A stretch of DNA of 42,687 nt from NCBI GenBank assembly GCA_001781415.1, contig MFLT01000013.1, forward strand, positions 1 to 42,687, in the 5' to 3' direction. Shown here in pieces: positions 27,131 through 36,091 of this stretch. Below the pieces are notes generated by a model. It had not been told where the DNA came from. It saw only the letters and a list, made by a program, of their open reading frames with translations, and made no database searches. How positions within the stretch are numbered: the first letter of the stretch is position 1; each line of letters begins with the position of its first letter. The DNA is from Candidatus Kaiserbacteria bacterium RIFCSPLOWO2_01_FULL_45_25 (GTDB lineage Bacteria > Patescibacteriota > Minisyncoccia > Phycocordibacterales > UBA918). The translations under genes were made by a program, and so were the position numbers.

Positions 27131-28153
27131 AGCAGAAATCAGCTCATTTGGCAGAGCGCTGCAGCCAGATTCTCCCTGTGGGGTCGAATCATGGCTAAGC
27201 GTTTTCTGCTTATCACCCTGAACATTTGCTTCGAGTGCCTGGCGGACCACATACCTTATCTTCTCCCTGCGTGGTCGAAGCTAAGGTTGTGTCTTCCTAA
27301 GCAAAACATAAGAAAGAGTGCATTTACTTAGCTTAGGTGCTGCGGGTTCCAGCGATTTGCCTAAGGAAATGGCAAATCGGGAACTAAATTCGCAATATGC
27401 CCTAAAGGGCATTTGCTCATTTAGAAAAAGGCCTGAGGGGAGCGAGAGCGAATATATTCGCTACCGGTCTCCTCAGGCCTTTACTTAATTTCGAGCTTTT
27501 TATTATATTAAGGATATTAGAATCCTAGTAGGCGCCTTTATAAAAATGGCTAGCCTGATCCAAAGCTCTACGTTGTTGTGAGAATGTCTGAAATCAATTT
27601 CACTCACACAATGATGGAACCAACCGGCTGTTCCTTTTGAAAGTGTCAGGAGACTTCGTGGACTTCTCTATTAGGGTGGGATTGTTATGAACGTTTTTTA
27701 TTTGAGTTTTTTGGAGGTAATACTCAATTGTTTTTGGAAAGATCTCTTTAAGGGGATTTGGAGAGAGTTCCGAACTGAAGTGTTTCAGTTGAGAACTCTC
27801 TCCGAGTCCTGCTCGCCCTTTCTGGGCCTATCACTATAGTATGTCCTTTATAGATTAGTGTAAAGGACAGGGTCGTGGATATCTGTGCATAACTACACAC
27901 GCCGTGTCCTTTATAAAGGACACGGCGTGTGTAGAAAATTTTTATATTAATTTTGGCGTTGTTTTAGGCCGTGATTTTGACCTCATTACGTAGCTCTTGA
28001 CAAAAATGAGAAATGTTTGATTCTGCTTTTACTACTTGCAGCAAGTTTTAGTTAAGCAGAAACAAGGAGCGCGAAGTGCGACTATGTTTTGTTTATGCAG
28101 ACGCATAGCTGAGCTGCGACCCCCAAGGGAACAGGCAGCTGTAGCGAGCTGCC
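27131..28153. ncRNA. ORF-poor hairpin-dense intergenic region, candidate structured RNA(s)
   Basis: More than eight nested or tandem stems, including a 42-bp perfect palindrome at 27893-27934. Confidence 0.4.
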
Positions 28154-28169
28154 AAGCTAATCCGCTGAC

Positions 28170-28973
28170 CTAAACCTCGAGCGAATGCATCAATTCGATT
28201 GAAACTGGACAGTGATCTGATCCCATGACATCAGGATGGATGCGGGCGTTTTTAACAAGAGGTAGAAGTGCCTCGCTCACGAGTACGTAGTCGATTCTCC
28301 AGCCAATGTTTCTAGCGCGAGCTTGAGCAAAATGCGACCACCAGGTGTAGAATCCTCCCTCCGGTTGAAAGTGTCTAAAGGTGTCGACGAAGCCAGCTTG
28401 GAGGAAAGCGCCGAACCCTGAGCGCTCTTCCTCAGTGAATCCTTTCTTGCCTTTGTTCTCCTTTGGTCGAGCCAGGTCGAGTTCAGTGTGAGCAACATTG
28501 AGGTCGCCACAAAATATGACCGGCTTTTCTTTCATTAAGCTAGTCATAAACTCCAGATAAGCTGGGTCCCAGGCTTGGCGTATGGGAATACGGGATAAGT
28601 CGTCTTTGGCGTTGGGGGTATAGACAGTACTTACATAAAAACCTTCAAACTCAAGGGTTAACACTCGCCCTTCCTTGGTGGTATCGCCATATTCGTCAGA
28701 AAGGGCGTATTTCTTGGCTATTTCAGATGGAATACCTTCAATAACTGACAGTGGGGAATGTTTGGTAAAAATAGCAGTACCCGAATAACCCTTCTTTTCG
28801 GCCGAATTCCAGTATTCTTCATAATCTTCAAGGTCGACTTCTACCTGGGAACGCTCTGCTTTGGTCTCCTGTAGACAAATGATGTCTGGCTGGTGTTTGG
28901 ACAAAAAGCTTTGAAAATCACCCTTCTTTAGCACGGCTCGAATGCCGTTAACGTTCCATGAGTATATCTTCAT
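28170..28973 (-). CDS. xth: Exodeoxyribonuclease III
   Basis: MKIYSWNVNGIRAVLKKG; LQETKAE; GDLNVAHTELDLA; GSDHCPV. Confidence 0.95.
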   Translation of the reverse strand: MKIYSWNVNGIRAVLKKGDFQSFLSKHQPDIICLQETKAERSQVEVDLEDYEEYWNSAEKKGYSGTAIFTKHSPLSVIEGIPSEIAKKYALSDEYGDTTKEGRVLTLEFEGFYVSTVYTPNAKDDLSRIPIRQAWDPAYLEFMTSLMKEKPVIFCGDLNVAHTELDLARPKENKGKKGFTEEERSGFGAFLQAGFVDTFRHFQPEGGFYTWWSHFAQARARNIGWRIDYVLVSEALLPLVKNARIHPDVMGSDHCPVSIELMHSLEV

Positions 28974-29111
28974 ACGAACTCAGTATAACGCAAAAGTTAA
29001 AAATTGGATGCTCTTAACCAGGTTTATATATTGCGAAAGTGTAATATGAGCATACAATTATATGTAATGTGCAATTTTGCATACATATATAAGAACTTAC
29101 CTAATTAATTT

Positions 29112-29531
29112 ATGGACAATAATCAAGAGCCACAGGTAACGGAGACACCAACACCGGATTCAACCACAGTGCCAGTGACGACTATCCCGGAAGCCACAGC
29201 GACAGAAGCTACCCCAGAATCTACGTTTGATTTTAGCCAGAAATCATTAATTGCCGCCGCTTCGTATCTAGGTCCGCTCATTGTTATTCCGTTTTTAACA
29301 AATAAAGAAGACCCTTTTACCAAGTTCCACATTAAGCAAGGTTTAGTTCTCTTTATCGCTTACTTAATTTTGTGGGTATTTAGCGGTTTCATGTTTGTCA
29401 TGTGGCAAATCATGCAACTTATAAATCTTGGACTCTTTATTTTGTCTCTCATTGGTATCGTTAACACCCTACAACGCAAAGAAAAGGAGCTGCCACTAGT
29501 TGGCCAATTTGGTTCAAAAATCAACATCTAG
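29112..29531 (+). CDS. DUF4870-like membrane protein
   Basis: IAAASYLGPLIVIPFL...FTKFHIKQGLVLFIAYLI. Confidence 0.75.
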   Translation: MDNNQEPQVTETPTPDSTTVPVTTIPEATATEATPESTFDFSQKSLIAAASYLGPLIVIPFLTNKEDPFTKFHIKQGLVLFIAYLILWVFSGFMFVMWQIMQLINLGLFILSLIGIVNTLQRKEKELPLVGQFGSKINI

Positions 29532-29795
29532 GAGTCTACCCACAAGCCACATATACTTTGTTGTTTCCTTCGCTCAAACATTCTCCGTATATTAATACGA
29601 CTCATGTTTTCGCTTGGTCCCGCCTCGTATCTGAGGGTTTGTGGACAGGCTCTAATCAAGTTGCCTTAAAAAGGCTTGTGTTTATATGTATATGTGCTTT
29701 AATACAAGTAGCGAAACTTGACTCCACTGAAGCAACGTGAAAGCATTGATCAGGCGAAGTGACGTTTTGTGGTTAATAAAGCATAAGTAAAAAAA

Positions 29796-29993
29796 ATGAC
29801 AGGACAAATTGTTCGCAAGCGCGATAACGGATACGGATTTATCAAGCCAGATAATGGTGATAAGGATGTATTCTTCCACGCACAAGCACTTGTAGACGTC
29901 GCTTTCGATGATCTACAAGAAGGAGAAAACGTAACGTTTGATGTTGAGCAAGGACCAAAGGGCCCAGCTGCAACAAACGTACGCCGAGCGTAA
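29796..29993 (+). CDS. cspA: Cold-shock domain protein
   Basis: DNGYGFIKPDNGDKDVFFHAQAL...GENVTFDVEQGPKGPAATNV. Confidence 0.95.
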   Translation: MTGQIVRKRDNGYGFIKPDNGDKDVFFHAQALVDVAFDDLQEGENVTFDVEQGPKGPAATNVRRA

Positions 29994-30007
29994 TACTAAC
30001 CGCAACG

Positions 30008-30045
30008 AACAAGAGACCTAGGAATTTATTCCTAGGTCTCTTGTT
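30008..30045 (+). terminator. Terminator after csp
   Basis: AACAAGAGACCTAGGAAtttaTTCCTAGGTCTCTTGTT. Confidence 0.8.
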
Positions 30046-30075
30046 TATTATGTAGGGCAATTACAGACGCGTGCA

Positions 30076-30480
30076 TTGTATACTATAGACATGCTCTTTC
30101 TCACTATCATGCACCACTATCTTTTGTGGCATTACACAAAAGCCTTTGGCGAAATAGCTCACATTTCCAAAAACTTTTTTTGGTTTACCATTCACTTCTT
30201 TTCACTACCACAACTTATTCGTTCATTCTTCTCACCTTGGAAGCGCATGACCGAAGAGAGAGGGGATACTTTTAATTTTGAAGACCTGGCCGGTTTTGTA
30301 ATTATTAATATTCTCTCTCGGTTAGTTGGTATGATGCTACGCACTAGTATCATTATCTTGGGTTTTATCGCCCTGCTGGTGGTTTTAATTTGTACCATTG
30401 TTACCTATGTGTTTTGGGTTATGGCACCGGCTGCACTATTGGTCTGTCTAATACTAGGAATTACGTTGTTATTTTCATAA
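30076..30480 (+). CDS. Membrane hypothetical protein
   Basis: Two or more hydrophobic segments in a 134 aa ORF, adjacent to the clp-like gene. Confidence 0.65.
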   Translation: MYTIDMLFLTIMHHYLLWHYTKAFGEIAHISKNFFWFTIHFFSLPQLIRSFFSPWKRMTEERGDTFNFEDLAGFVIINILSRLVGMMLRTSIIILGFIALLVVLICTIVTYVFWVMAPAALLVCLILGITLLFS

Positions 30481-30492
30481 TCATACATATAT

Positions 30493-32931
30493 ATGTATAC
30501 AATCGCAGACAACATAACTCGCTATAAGCCACCAATCGCTCTTACTCGGTTTTTTTCTCGTCGGGCTCTAACACATTTTCGTACAATATTCTTCGTCGGA
30601 GCTATTGGTGCTATTGGTGGCGCATACGCTACACACTTAGCCTGGCCAGAAAGTTCATATAGTGAAGTACTGCTAGGAATAGGATTAATTAGTACTTCGT
30701 TTTGGCTTGAACAAATGATGGTATACAGTTACCACAACAGCTTTTACTTTTTTGGCTTACACTCTATTCTTGGCCTATCAAGTAAAACTAATACTGGGAC
30801 TACCTATGAAGTAGCAGAGGCCCTACTTCCAAACGAACAAGATGTGACAGCGGCTTTTTGTAATTCCAAATTAGGCACTCTTATAATGCTGCGTGCTGGC
30901 ATCGACCTTAATAAACTTGAAACCTATCTCAGGAGTAGTCGTCCTAAAATCACCACAATGATGATTCCACTTCCGTCTGATAGTGTATTTTCACTTATCA
31001 CTCTAGGTAACTACTTACTTCAACAAGACAGTTCATTTAAAACTTTTATAAAAGAACAAGGGGTACTCGAAGAACATTTTATCGGTGCTTTGAATTGGGT
31101 TGTCTCTGCACATCATGCACAAAAGAAGATTGAGCGGTGGTGGGGTAAAGATGAACTTTCAAAAACAACCGGTATCGGACGAGAGTGGTCATACGGTACA
31201 GCTTATATATTAGAAAAATTTTCGCGCGACATCCGTACTAGTGCCATTTACACCAACCTAACTCATGGAGACAGTGCCTTTACTGCCGAAAAAATTGCTG
31301 AAGTTGAAGTGGCTCTAGCTCGCGCCAAAGCTTCAAACGTACTAGTGATTGGAGAAGCTGGAGTGGGGAAGATGGACTTATTGCTAGAAGTTAACCGCCG
31401 CCTCCGTACCGGTAAAGCCCTTAGCGCCGTGGCCGAGCAGCGCATGATTCTACTTGATACCACCAGACTCTTTGCGGTGAATAACAACAAGCAAGACCTT
31501 GAACTAACTATTCTTTCTATATTTGCTGAAGCCAGCCGGGCAGGCAACGTTATCATCGTAATTGAAAACTTAAGTACCTTCATTCGCGAAGCTGAGGCCA
31601 TGGGCGTATTTATTCCCGAGCTCCTCGATCCATTTTTGGCCACACCAGCACTACACGTAATTGCTACTGACACCCCTGGTGCCTATCACACCTACCTCGA
31701 ACCACTTGGTGCTTTTGCGAGACGATTTGCTGAAGTCCTTATCGATATTCCAGACCTACGCAGTACTACTCGGGTACTACAGGGAGTGGCGGAGACTAAT
31801 GAGGATCGTTACCGAGTCTTATTCACGTATGGAGCTTTGGCAGCTATTACCACGGCCGCTGACAGATATATTGTTGAAGGCGTAATGCCTGACAAAGCCA
31901 TCGAGCTCCTCATCGATATCGCCACCCGAGCCAACCAAGCTGGGGTAACGATTCTCACCGCCGAGTATGTATATGAAGTAGTTAGTGAAAAGACAGGCAT
32001 TCCAACTGGACCAATCGGTGCAGCTGAGCGAGACTTACTTTTGAATTTAGAAGACACCTTGCACGAAAGGGTAATTGGACAACAACATGCACTCGATGCT
32101 ATCGCACGAACCATGCGTCGGGCTCGGGCTGGTATCCAATCTAGTGACAAACCAATTGGCTCTTTCTTATTCCTAGGGCCAACTGGAGTCGGAAAGACCG
32201 AAACTGCCAAAGCGCTTGCTCATGTCTTCTTTGGTAGCGAAACCAACATGCACCGCATCGACATGTCTGAATTCAGTGGGGGAGATGCCCTCGGTAGACT
32301 AATTGGTGATGGTGTTGCCTCAGGAGTTTTGCCAGACATGCTGCGTGAACACCCATACTCAGTTCTTCTCCTTGATGAGCTCGAAAAAGCGAATCAATCT
32401 GTCCACGATATTTTCTTGCAGATTCTCGATGAAGGAATCTTCACTGACGCCAGGGGAGACAAAGTAAATGCCCGTAACACCATCATCATCGCTACCTCAA
32501 ACGCTGGTAGCCAACTCATTCTAAAGACTATTGAACAGCGCAAAGAACTCTCGACACTATCAGCTGAAATTATTAATCACATTATCAAAGAAGGGATTTT
32601 CCGCCCTGAACTCATCAACCGTTTTGATAGCACCATTATCTTCGAACCACTGGTACAAGAAGAACAAGGGCAGGTGGCCGGACTGATGCTCAAAGGACTA
32701 TACGAACGAGTCAAAGATCAGGGATACGAACTCATCGTTAATCGCGACTTAATGGATATCTTGGTGGAAAAGGGATACAGTCCACAATTTGGAGCCCGAC
32801 CAATGCAGCGTGTCATCCAAGACGTCATTGAAGAAAAAATTGCTCAACTCATCATCAGTGGCAATGCTGCTAAGGGCAGCACTATTGAATTAACCAGGGC
32901 CGACTTTAGCGCTGAAGAATTGGCTGCTTAA
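30493..32931 (+). CDS. Clp/Hsp100 AAA+ ATPase with N-terminal TM region
   Basis: NBD2 FLGPTGVGKTETAKALA, LLLDELEKAN, FRPELINRFD; NBD1 GEAGVGK; two hydrophobic N-terminal segments. Confidence 0.9.
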   Translation: MYTIADNITRYKPPIALTRFFSRRALTHFRTIFFVGAIGAIGGAYATHLAWPESSYSEVLLGIGLISTSFWLEQMMVYSYHNSFYFFGLHSILGLSSKTNTGTTYEVAEALLPNEQDVTAAFCNSKLGTLIMLRAGIDLNKLETYLRSSRPKITTMMIPLPSDSVFSLITLGNYLLQQDSSFKTFIKEQGVLEEHFIGALNWVVSAHHAQKKIERWWGKDELSKTTGIGREWSYGTAYILEKFSRDIRTSAIYTNLTHGDSAFTAEKIAEVEVALARAKASNVLVIGEAGVGKMDLLLEVNRRLRTGKALSAVAEQRMILLDTTRLFAVNNNKQDLELTILSIFAEASRAGNVIIVIENLSTFIREAEAMGVFIPELLDPFLATPALHVIATDTPGAYHTYLEPLGAFARRFAEVLIDIPDLRSTTRVLQGVAETNEDRYRVLFTYGALAAITTAADRYIVEGVMPDKAIELLIDIATRANQAGVTILTAEYVYEVVSEKTGIPTGPIGAAERDLLLNLEDTLHERVIGQQHALDAIARTMRRARAGIQSSDKPIGSFLFLGPTGVGKTETAKALAHVFFGSETNMHRIDMSEFSGGDALGRLIGDGVASGVLPDMLREHPYSVLLLDELEKANQSVHDIFLQILDEGIFTDARGDKVNARNTIIIATSNAGSQLILKTIEQRKELSTLSAEIINHIIKEGIFRPELINRFDSTIIFEPLVQEEQGQVAGLMLKGLYERVKDQGYELIVNRDLMDILVEKGYSPQFGARPMQRVIQDVIEEKIAQLIISGNAAKGSTIELTRADFSAEELAA

Positions 32932-32944
32932 AATATAAAAACGA

Positions 32945-32984
32945 AAGTCCGCCGCCAAACAAATTGTTTGGCGGCGGATTTTTA
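32945..32984 (+). terminator. Terminator after clp-like gene
   Basis: GTCCGCCGCCAAACaaattGTTTGGCGGCGGATTTTT. Confidence 0.8.
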
Positions 32985-33353
32985 GTCTGACGGATCGTCA
33001 GAGATACCGAAGTAGTCGGACATGTCCAGTTGACTACCAAACGCAGCAGCGACGACAGGACCGTTTTTAGTATCCATCAAGTAAAAATGGAAACGTACTT
33101 CGGACGCATGCAGGTGGCTGGCAAACTCAGAGGCCAACCAGTCCAACCTGCCGACACCGTCCATTATCGCGGTGATGTCGATGTTTTGGTAGTGTGCTAG
33201 CAGTTGCTTCGCAAACTCAACACTCATCGGCTTTTTTTCAGCTGGCAAAATCTGAACCTCACACCACTTCGTTGTCGGCGTGCGGGGCAGCGGGATTACC
33301 ACAAGATTTGTGCTTTGGTAGCAGTCAAAAATTTCAGTGTCAACGGTTTCCAT
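32982..33353 (-). CDS. Hypothetical protein
   Basis: ORF from METVDTEIFD. Confidence 0.5.
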   Translation of the reverse strand: METVDTEIFDCYQSTNLVVIPLPRTPTTKWCEVQILPAEKKPMSVEFAKQLLAHYQNIDITAIMDGVGRLDWLASEFASHLHASEVRFHFYLMDTKNGPVVAAAFGSQLDMSDYFGISDDPSD

Positions 33354-33522
33354 GACGACTCCTTCCTGTAATAAAAGTGTCAATGGGATGGAACGAAAGC
33401 AACCAACATTAAACCACAAAATACACTAAAGATAAAGTTGTCCAAAAGAGCAACTTTTATTTTGTGGGTTAGTTAGAGGAAAAAGGCGAGTTAAGAGAGT
33501 ACTGGAATAATATCAACAACAC

Positions 33523-33548
33523 TATACTTATCATCGATGATAAGTATA
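33523..33548. promoter_or_regulatory. 26-bp perfect palindrome with TTATCATCGATGATAA core
   Basis: TATACTTATCATCGATGATAAGTATA immediately 3' of the TrpR-like gene. Confidence 0.8.
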
Positions 33549-33998
33549 CTACTTTTTGAATAATTCGTCTGCAATGTTGAAGAGTAAGAAATGAAGTGGG
33601 TAGCGACGCCTTAAATCTTCAAAACTAAAAGGTTGTACATATTCACGTCTAAGCTTACGTCTTTTATCTGCTCTTACTTTCTCTTCTTTCTTTGTTTGTT
33701 TCAAAGCAGTTTCATATCCAGGAAACTGTCCGTCAAGCCACTTATAGATTCTCCCAAAAGTGTTAGGACTAACACCTTGTAGACGCTCACTAATTTCTGG
33801 TTGTGATAAACCAGCTAGTGTCAATTTTGCAATCAAGATTCTTCTACCAATAATGATTTTCTCTCCTTCTGTCAGAACATCATCTATAAAAGTCTTAACT
33901 GACTGTGGACTTGATGATAGATTTTCTGCAGTATCATATAAGGCATTCAATACTTCCTTATGTTGTTTATCACTAATTTTATTTAGAGTCTTTCTCAT
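33549..33998 (-). CDS. Trp repressor/YerC-like DNA-binding protein
   Basis: GEKIIIGRRILIAKLTLAGLSQPEISERLQGVSPNTFGRIYKWL matches TrpR-superfamily HTH pattern. Confidence 0.85.
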   Translation of the reverse strand: MRKTLNKISDKQHKEVLNALYDTAENLSSSPQSVKTFIDDVLTEGEKIIIGRRILIAKLTLAGLSQPEISERLQGVSPNTFGRIYKWLDGQFPGYETALKQTKKEEKVRADKRRKLRREYVQPFSFEDLRRRYPLHFLLFNIADELFKK

Positions 33999-34035
33999 TC
34001 ACTCAACTTATCATCAATGATAAGTTGAGTGAATG
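33996..34035. promoter_or_regulatory. 40-bp palindrome overlapping the TrpR-like start codon
   Basis: CATTCACTCAACTTATCATCAATGATAAGTTGAGTGAATG, only the central pair mismatched. Confidence 0.85.
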
Positions 34036-34045
34036 CGTTACTGTG

Positions 34046-34079
34046 AACATCTACTTATCATCGATGATAAGTAGATGTT
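34046..34079. promoter_or_regulatory. 34-bp perfect palindrome, same core
   Basis: AACATCTACTTATCATCGATGATAAGTAGATGTT. Confidence 0.85.
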
Positions 34080-34226
34080 GTGGGCGATGGAAATTAAGGA
34101 TGGTGTACTTAGGTATAAGACGGGTGGGGTTAATCATAGGTGTCCATAACGTAGATGTTGGGAGGTGTGAGGGGTGACGCAGGCAAAGGTGGTCAAGTGC
34201 CACTAATCGGCATACAATAATAGTCT

Positions 34227-35156
34227 ATGAAAAATATTATTTTAATTGCAGTGGTCATATTAGTCCTCATTGGTGGAGGAACCTATATACTCATGAGCGA
34301 AAACAATCAATTGGTCGAAAATGAATCTAATACCCCAACCACTCCAACTAGTGCGACGCCAGAAATGTCGACCAAGGAGGCCAGCTCTACCCCCGAAGAA
34401 GCAGCTTCGGATGAACCAACAAGTATCCTTGGCAACTCAGCCGGAGGAGAAGCAATTACTGCCTACCACTTTGGTACCGGCGAAACTGAATTATTGTTTA
34501 TCGGTGGTATCCACGGCGGATACTCTTGGAACACTAGCCTCCTAGCGTTTGAACTCATTGACTGGCTCGAGGAAAATGAGGATAAGGTTCCAAAGAACGT
34601 AAAGGTGACAATTATCCCAGTCCTAAATCCCGATGGACTTAAAGTTGTAACTGGGACCACCGGGCTCTTTAAGGCGTCAGCCGTGAACACTTCTGAGACC
34701 GTTCGTATCACTGGTCGCTTCAACGCCAACGAGGTTGATATCAACCGAAACTTTGACTGTGAATGGGAATCAGTTGGTACTTGGCAAAACCGCAGCGTAA
34801 GTGGTGGAGAGACACCTTTCTCTGAACCAGAAAGTGCTGCTGTTAAGGCTTATGTAGAAGCCAACAAACCGGCAACTGTTGTCACTTGGTACAGTGCAGC
34901 TGGGGGAGTGTACTCTTCAAGTTGCAACAACGGCATCTCAACCGAGACAAAGGATCTCACAAACCTGTTTGCTAAAGCAGCGGGATATACCGCCCACGAA
35001 GAATTTGACTACTATCAAATTACCGGTGACATGGTCAACTGGTTTGCTGGTCAAAACATTCCAGCCATCAGTGTTCTTCTCACCAATCACACTGACACTG
35101 AATTTAGTAAAAACTTGAGTGGCCTACAAGCCATGCTCACTAAGTACGCAGAATAA
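34227..35156 (+). CDS. M14 carboxypeptidase-like protein, likely catalytically degenerate
   Basis: HGGYSWNT, NPDGL, RFNANEVDINRNFDCEW; differs from its neighbour at expected Zn/catalytic positions. Confidence 0.8.
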   Translation: MKNIILIAVVILVLIGGGTYILMSENNQLVENESNTPTTPTSATPEMSTKEASSTPEEAASDEPTSILGNSAGGEAITAYHFGTGETELLFIGGIHGGYSWNTSLLAFELIDWLEENEDKVPKNVKVTIIPVLNPDGLKVVTGTTGLFKASAVNTSETVRITGRFNANEVDINRNFDCEWESVGTWQNRSVSGGETPFSEPESAAVKAYVEANKPATVVTWYSAAGGVYSSSCNNGISTETKDLTNLFAKAAGYTAHEEFDYYQITGDMVNWFAGQNIPAISVLLTNHTDTEFSKNLSGLQAMLTKYAE

Positions 35157-36049
35157 TGCCGACCGGAAAAAACAAAATCATTGGCATCATACTATCTGTC
35201 ATTCTTATCGTATTTGCTGTTGGTGCATTTTTATCGACCGACAAAGAAACACCGGAAGTAACCACTGAACCAACGCCGACTGAAGAAACTGTTACAACAC
35301 CTGCGCTTCCAACCAACGCAATTGTTGGTACCTCAGTTGAAGGACGTGTCATCGAGACATACACCTACGGAACTGGTAGCACGACTTTGCTTTTTGTTGG
35401 GGGAGTGCACGGCGGTTACGAATGGAACAGCACACTCTTGGCCTATGAATTTATCGACGCACTTGAAGCTGGTACATTCATCGTACCTGCACATCTGCGA
35501 TTTGTGATTATCCCAACTCTTAATCCCGACGGACTATTTGAGGTGGTAGGTACAAGTGGAAGATTTATCGCAGCAGAAATTCCACCAAACGATGCTCACA
35601 CCACTGGTCGTGGTCGCTTCAACGCGAACGATGTAGATCTCAATCGCAACTTCGATTGTAAGTGGAAACCAGAAAGTACTTGGCGAAGTAAAGTCGTCAG
35701 TGCTGGTACCGAAGCTTTCTCCGAACCAGAAGCAAAGACCTTAAAGCGAGTAGTGGAAAACGAAAATCCAGTAGCAGTAGTTTTCTGGCACAGCCAAGCA
35801 AATACTGTCTACGCATCTGAATGTGAAGCGGGAGTTTTGCCACAAACGCTCGCCATCATGAATGCGTACGCTAACGCTGCCAACTACAACTCAGTCTCGT
35901 CGTTTGATGCGTATCCAATTAGTGGCGACGCCGAGGGGTGGTTAGCTTCAATTGGTATACCAGCAATTACAGTTGAACTCGAGACTAAAACGAGCTCGGA
36001 GTGGCAGCGAAACCAAGCGGGTATCAAAGCCCTCATCGGACTGTACTAA
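35156..36049 (+). CDS. M14 family zinc carboxypeptidase-like protein
   Basis: HGGYEWNST, RFNANDVDLNRNFDCKW, VVFWHSQ, ITVELETK. Confidence 0.85.
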   Translation: MPTGKNKIIGIILSVILIVFAVGAFLSTDKETPEVTTEPTPTEETVTTPALPTNAIVGTSVEGRVIETYTYGTGSTTLLFVGGVHGGYEWNSTLLAYEFIDALEAGTFIVPAHLRFVIIPTLNPDGLFEVVGTSGRFIAAEIPPNDAHTTGRGRFNANDVDLNRNFDCKWKPESTWRSKVVSAGTEAFSEPEAKTLKRVVENENPVAVVFWHSQANTVYASECEAGVLPQTLAIMNAYANAANYNSVSSFDAYPISGDAEGWLASIGIPAITVELETKTSSEWQRNQAGIKALIGLY

Positions 36050-36061
36050 TAATCAAAAAAT

Positions 36062-36091
36062 AAAAACCTTGGACACTTGTCCAAGGTTTTA
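36062..36091 (+). terminator. Terminator between M14 and xer genes
   Basis: AAAACCTTGGACActTGTCCAAGGTTTT. Confidence 0.8.

Noticed and set aside
27131-27210. A plus-strand tRNA (AGCTCATTTGGCAGAGCGCTGCA...GGTCGAATC)
   Set aside because: The D-arm is convincing but no anticodon arm or T-stem can be formed; alternative long-stem pairing explains the sequence better.
31263-32210. Minus-strand ORFs inside the Clp-like gene
   Set aside because: Antisense shadows; the plus-strand protein has unambiguous AAA+ motifs.
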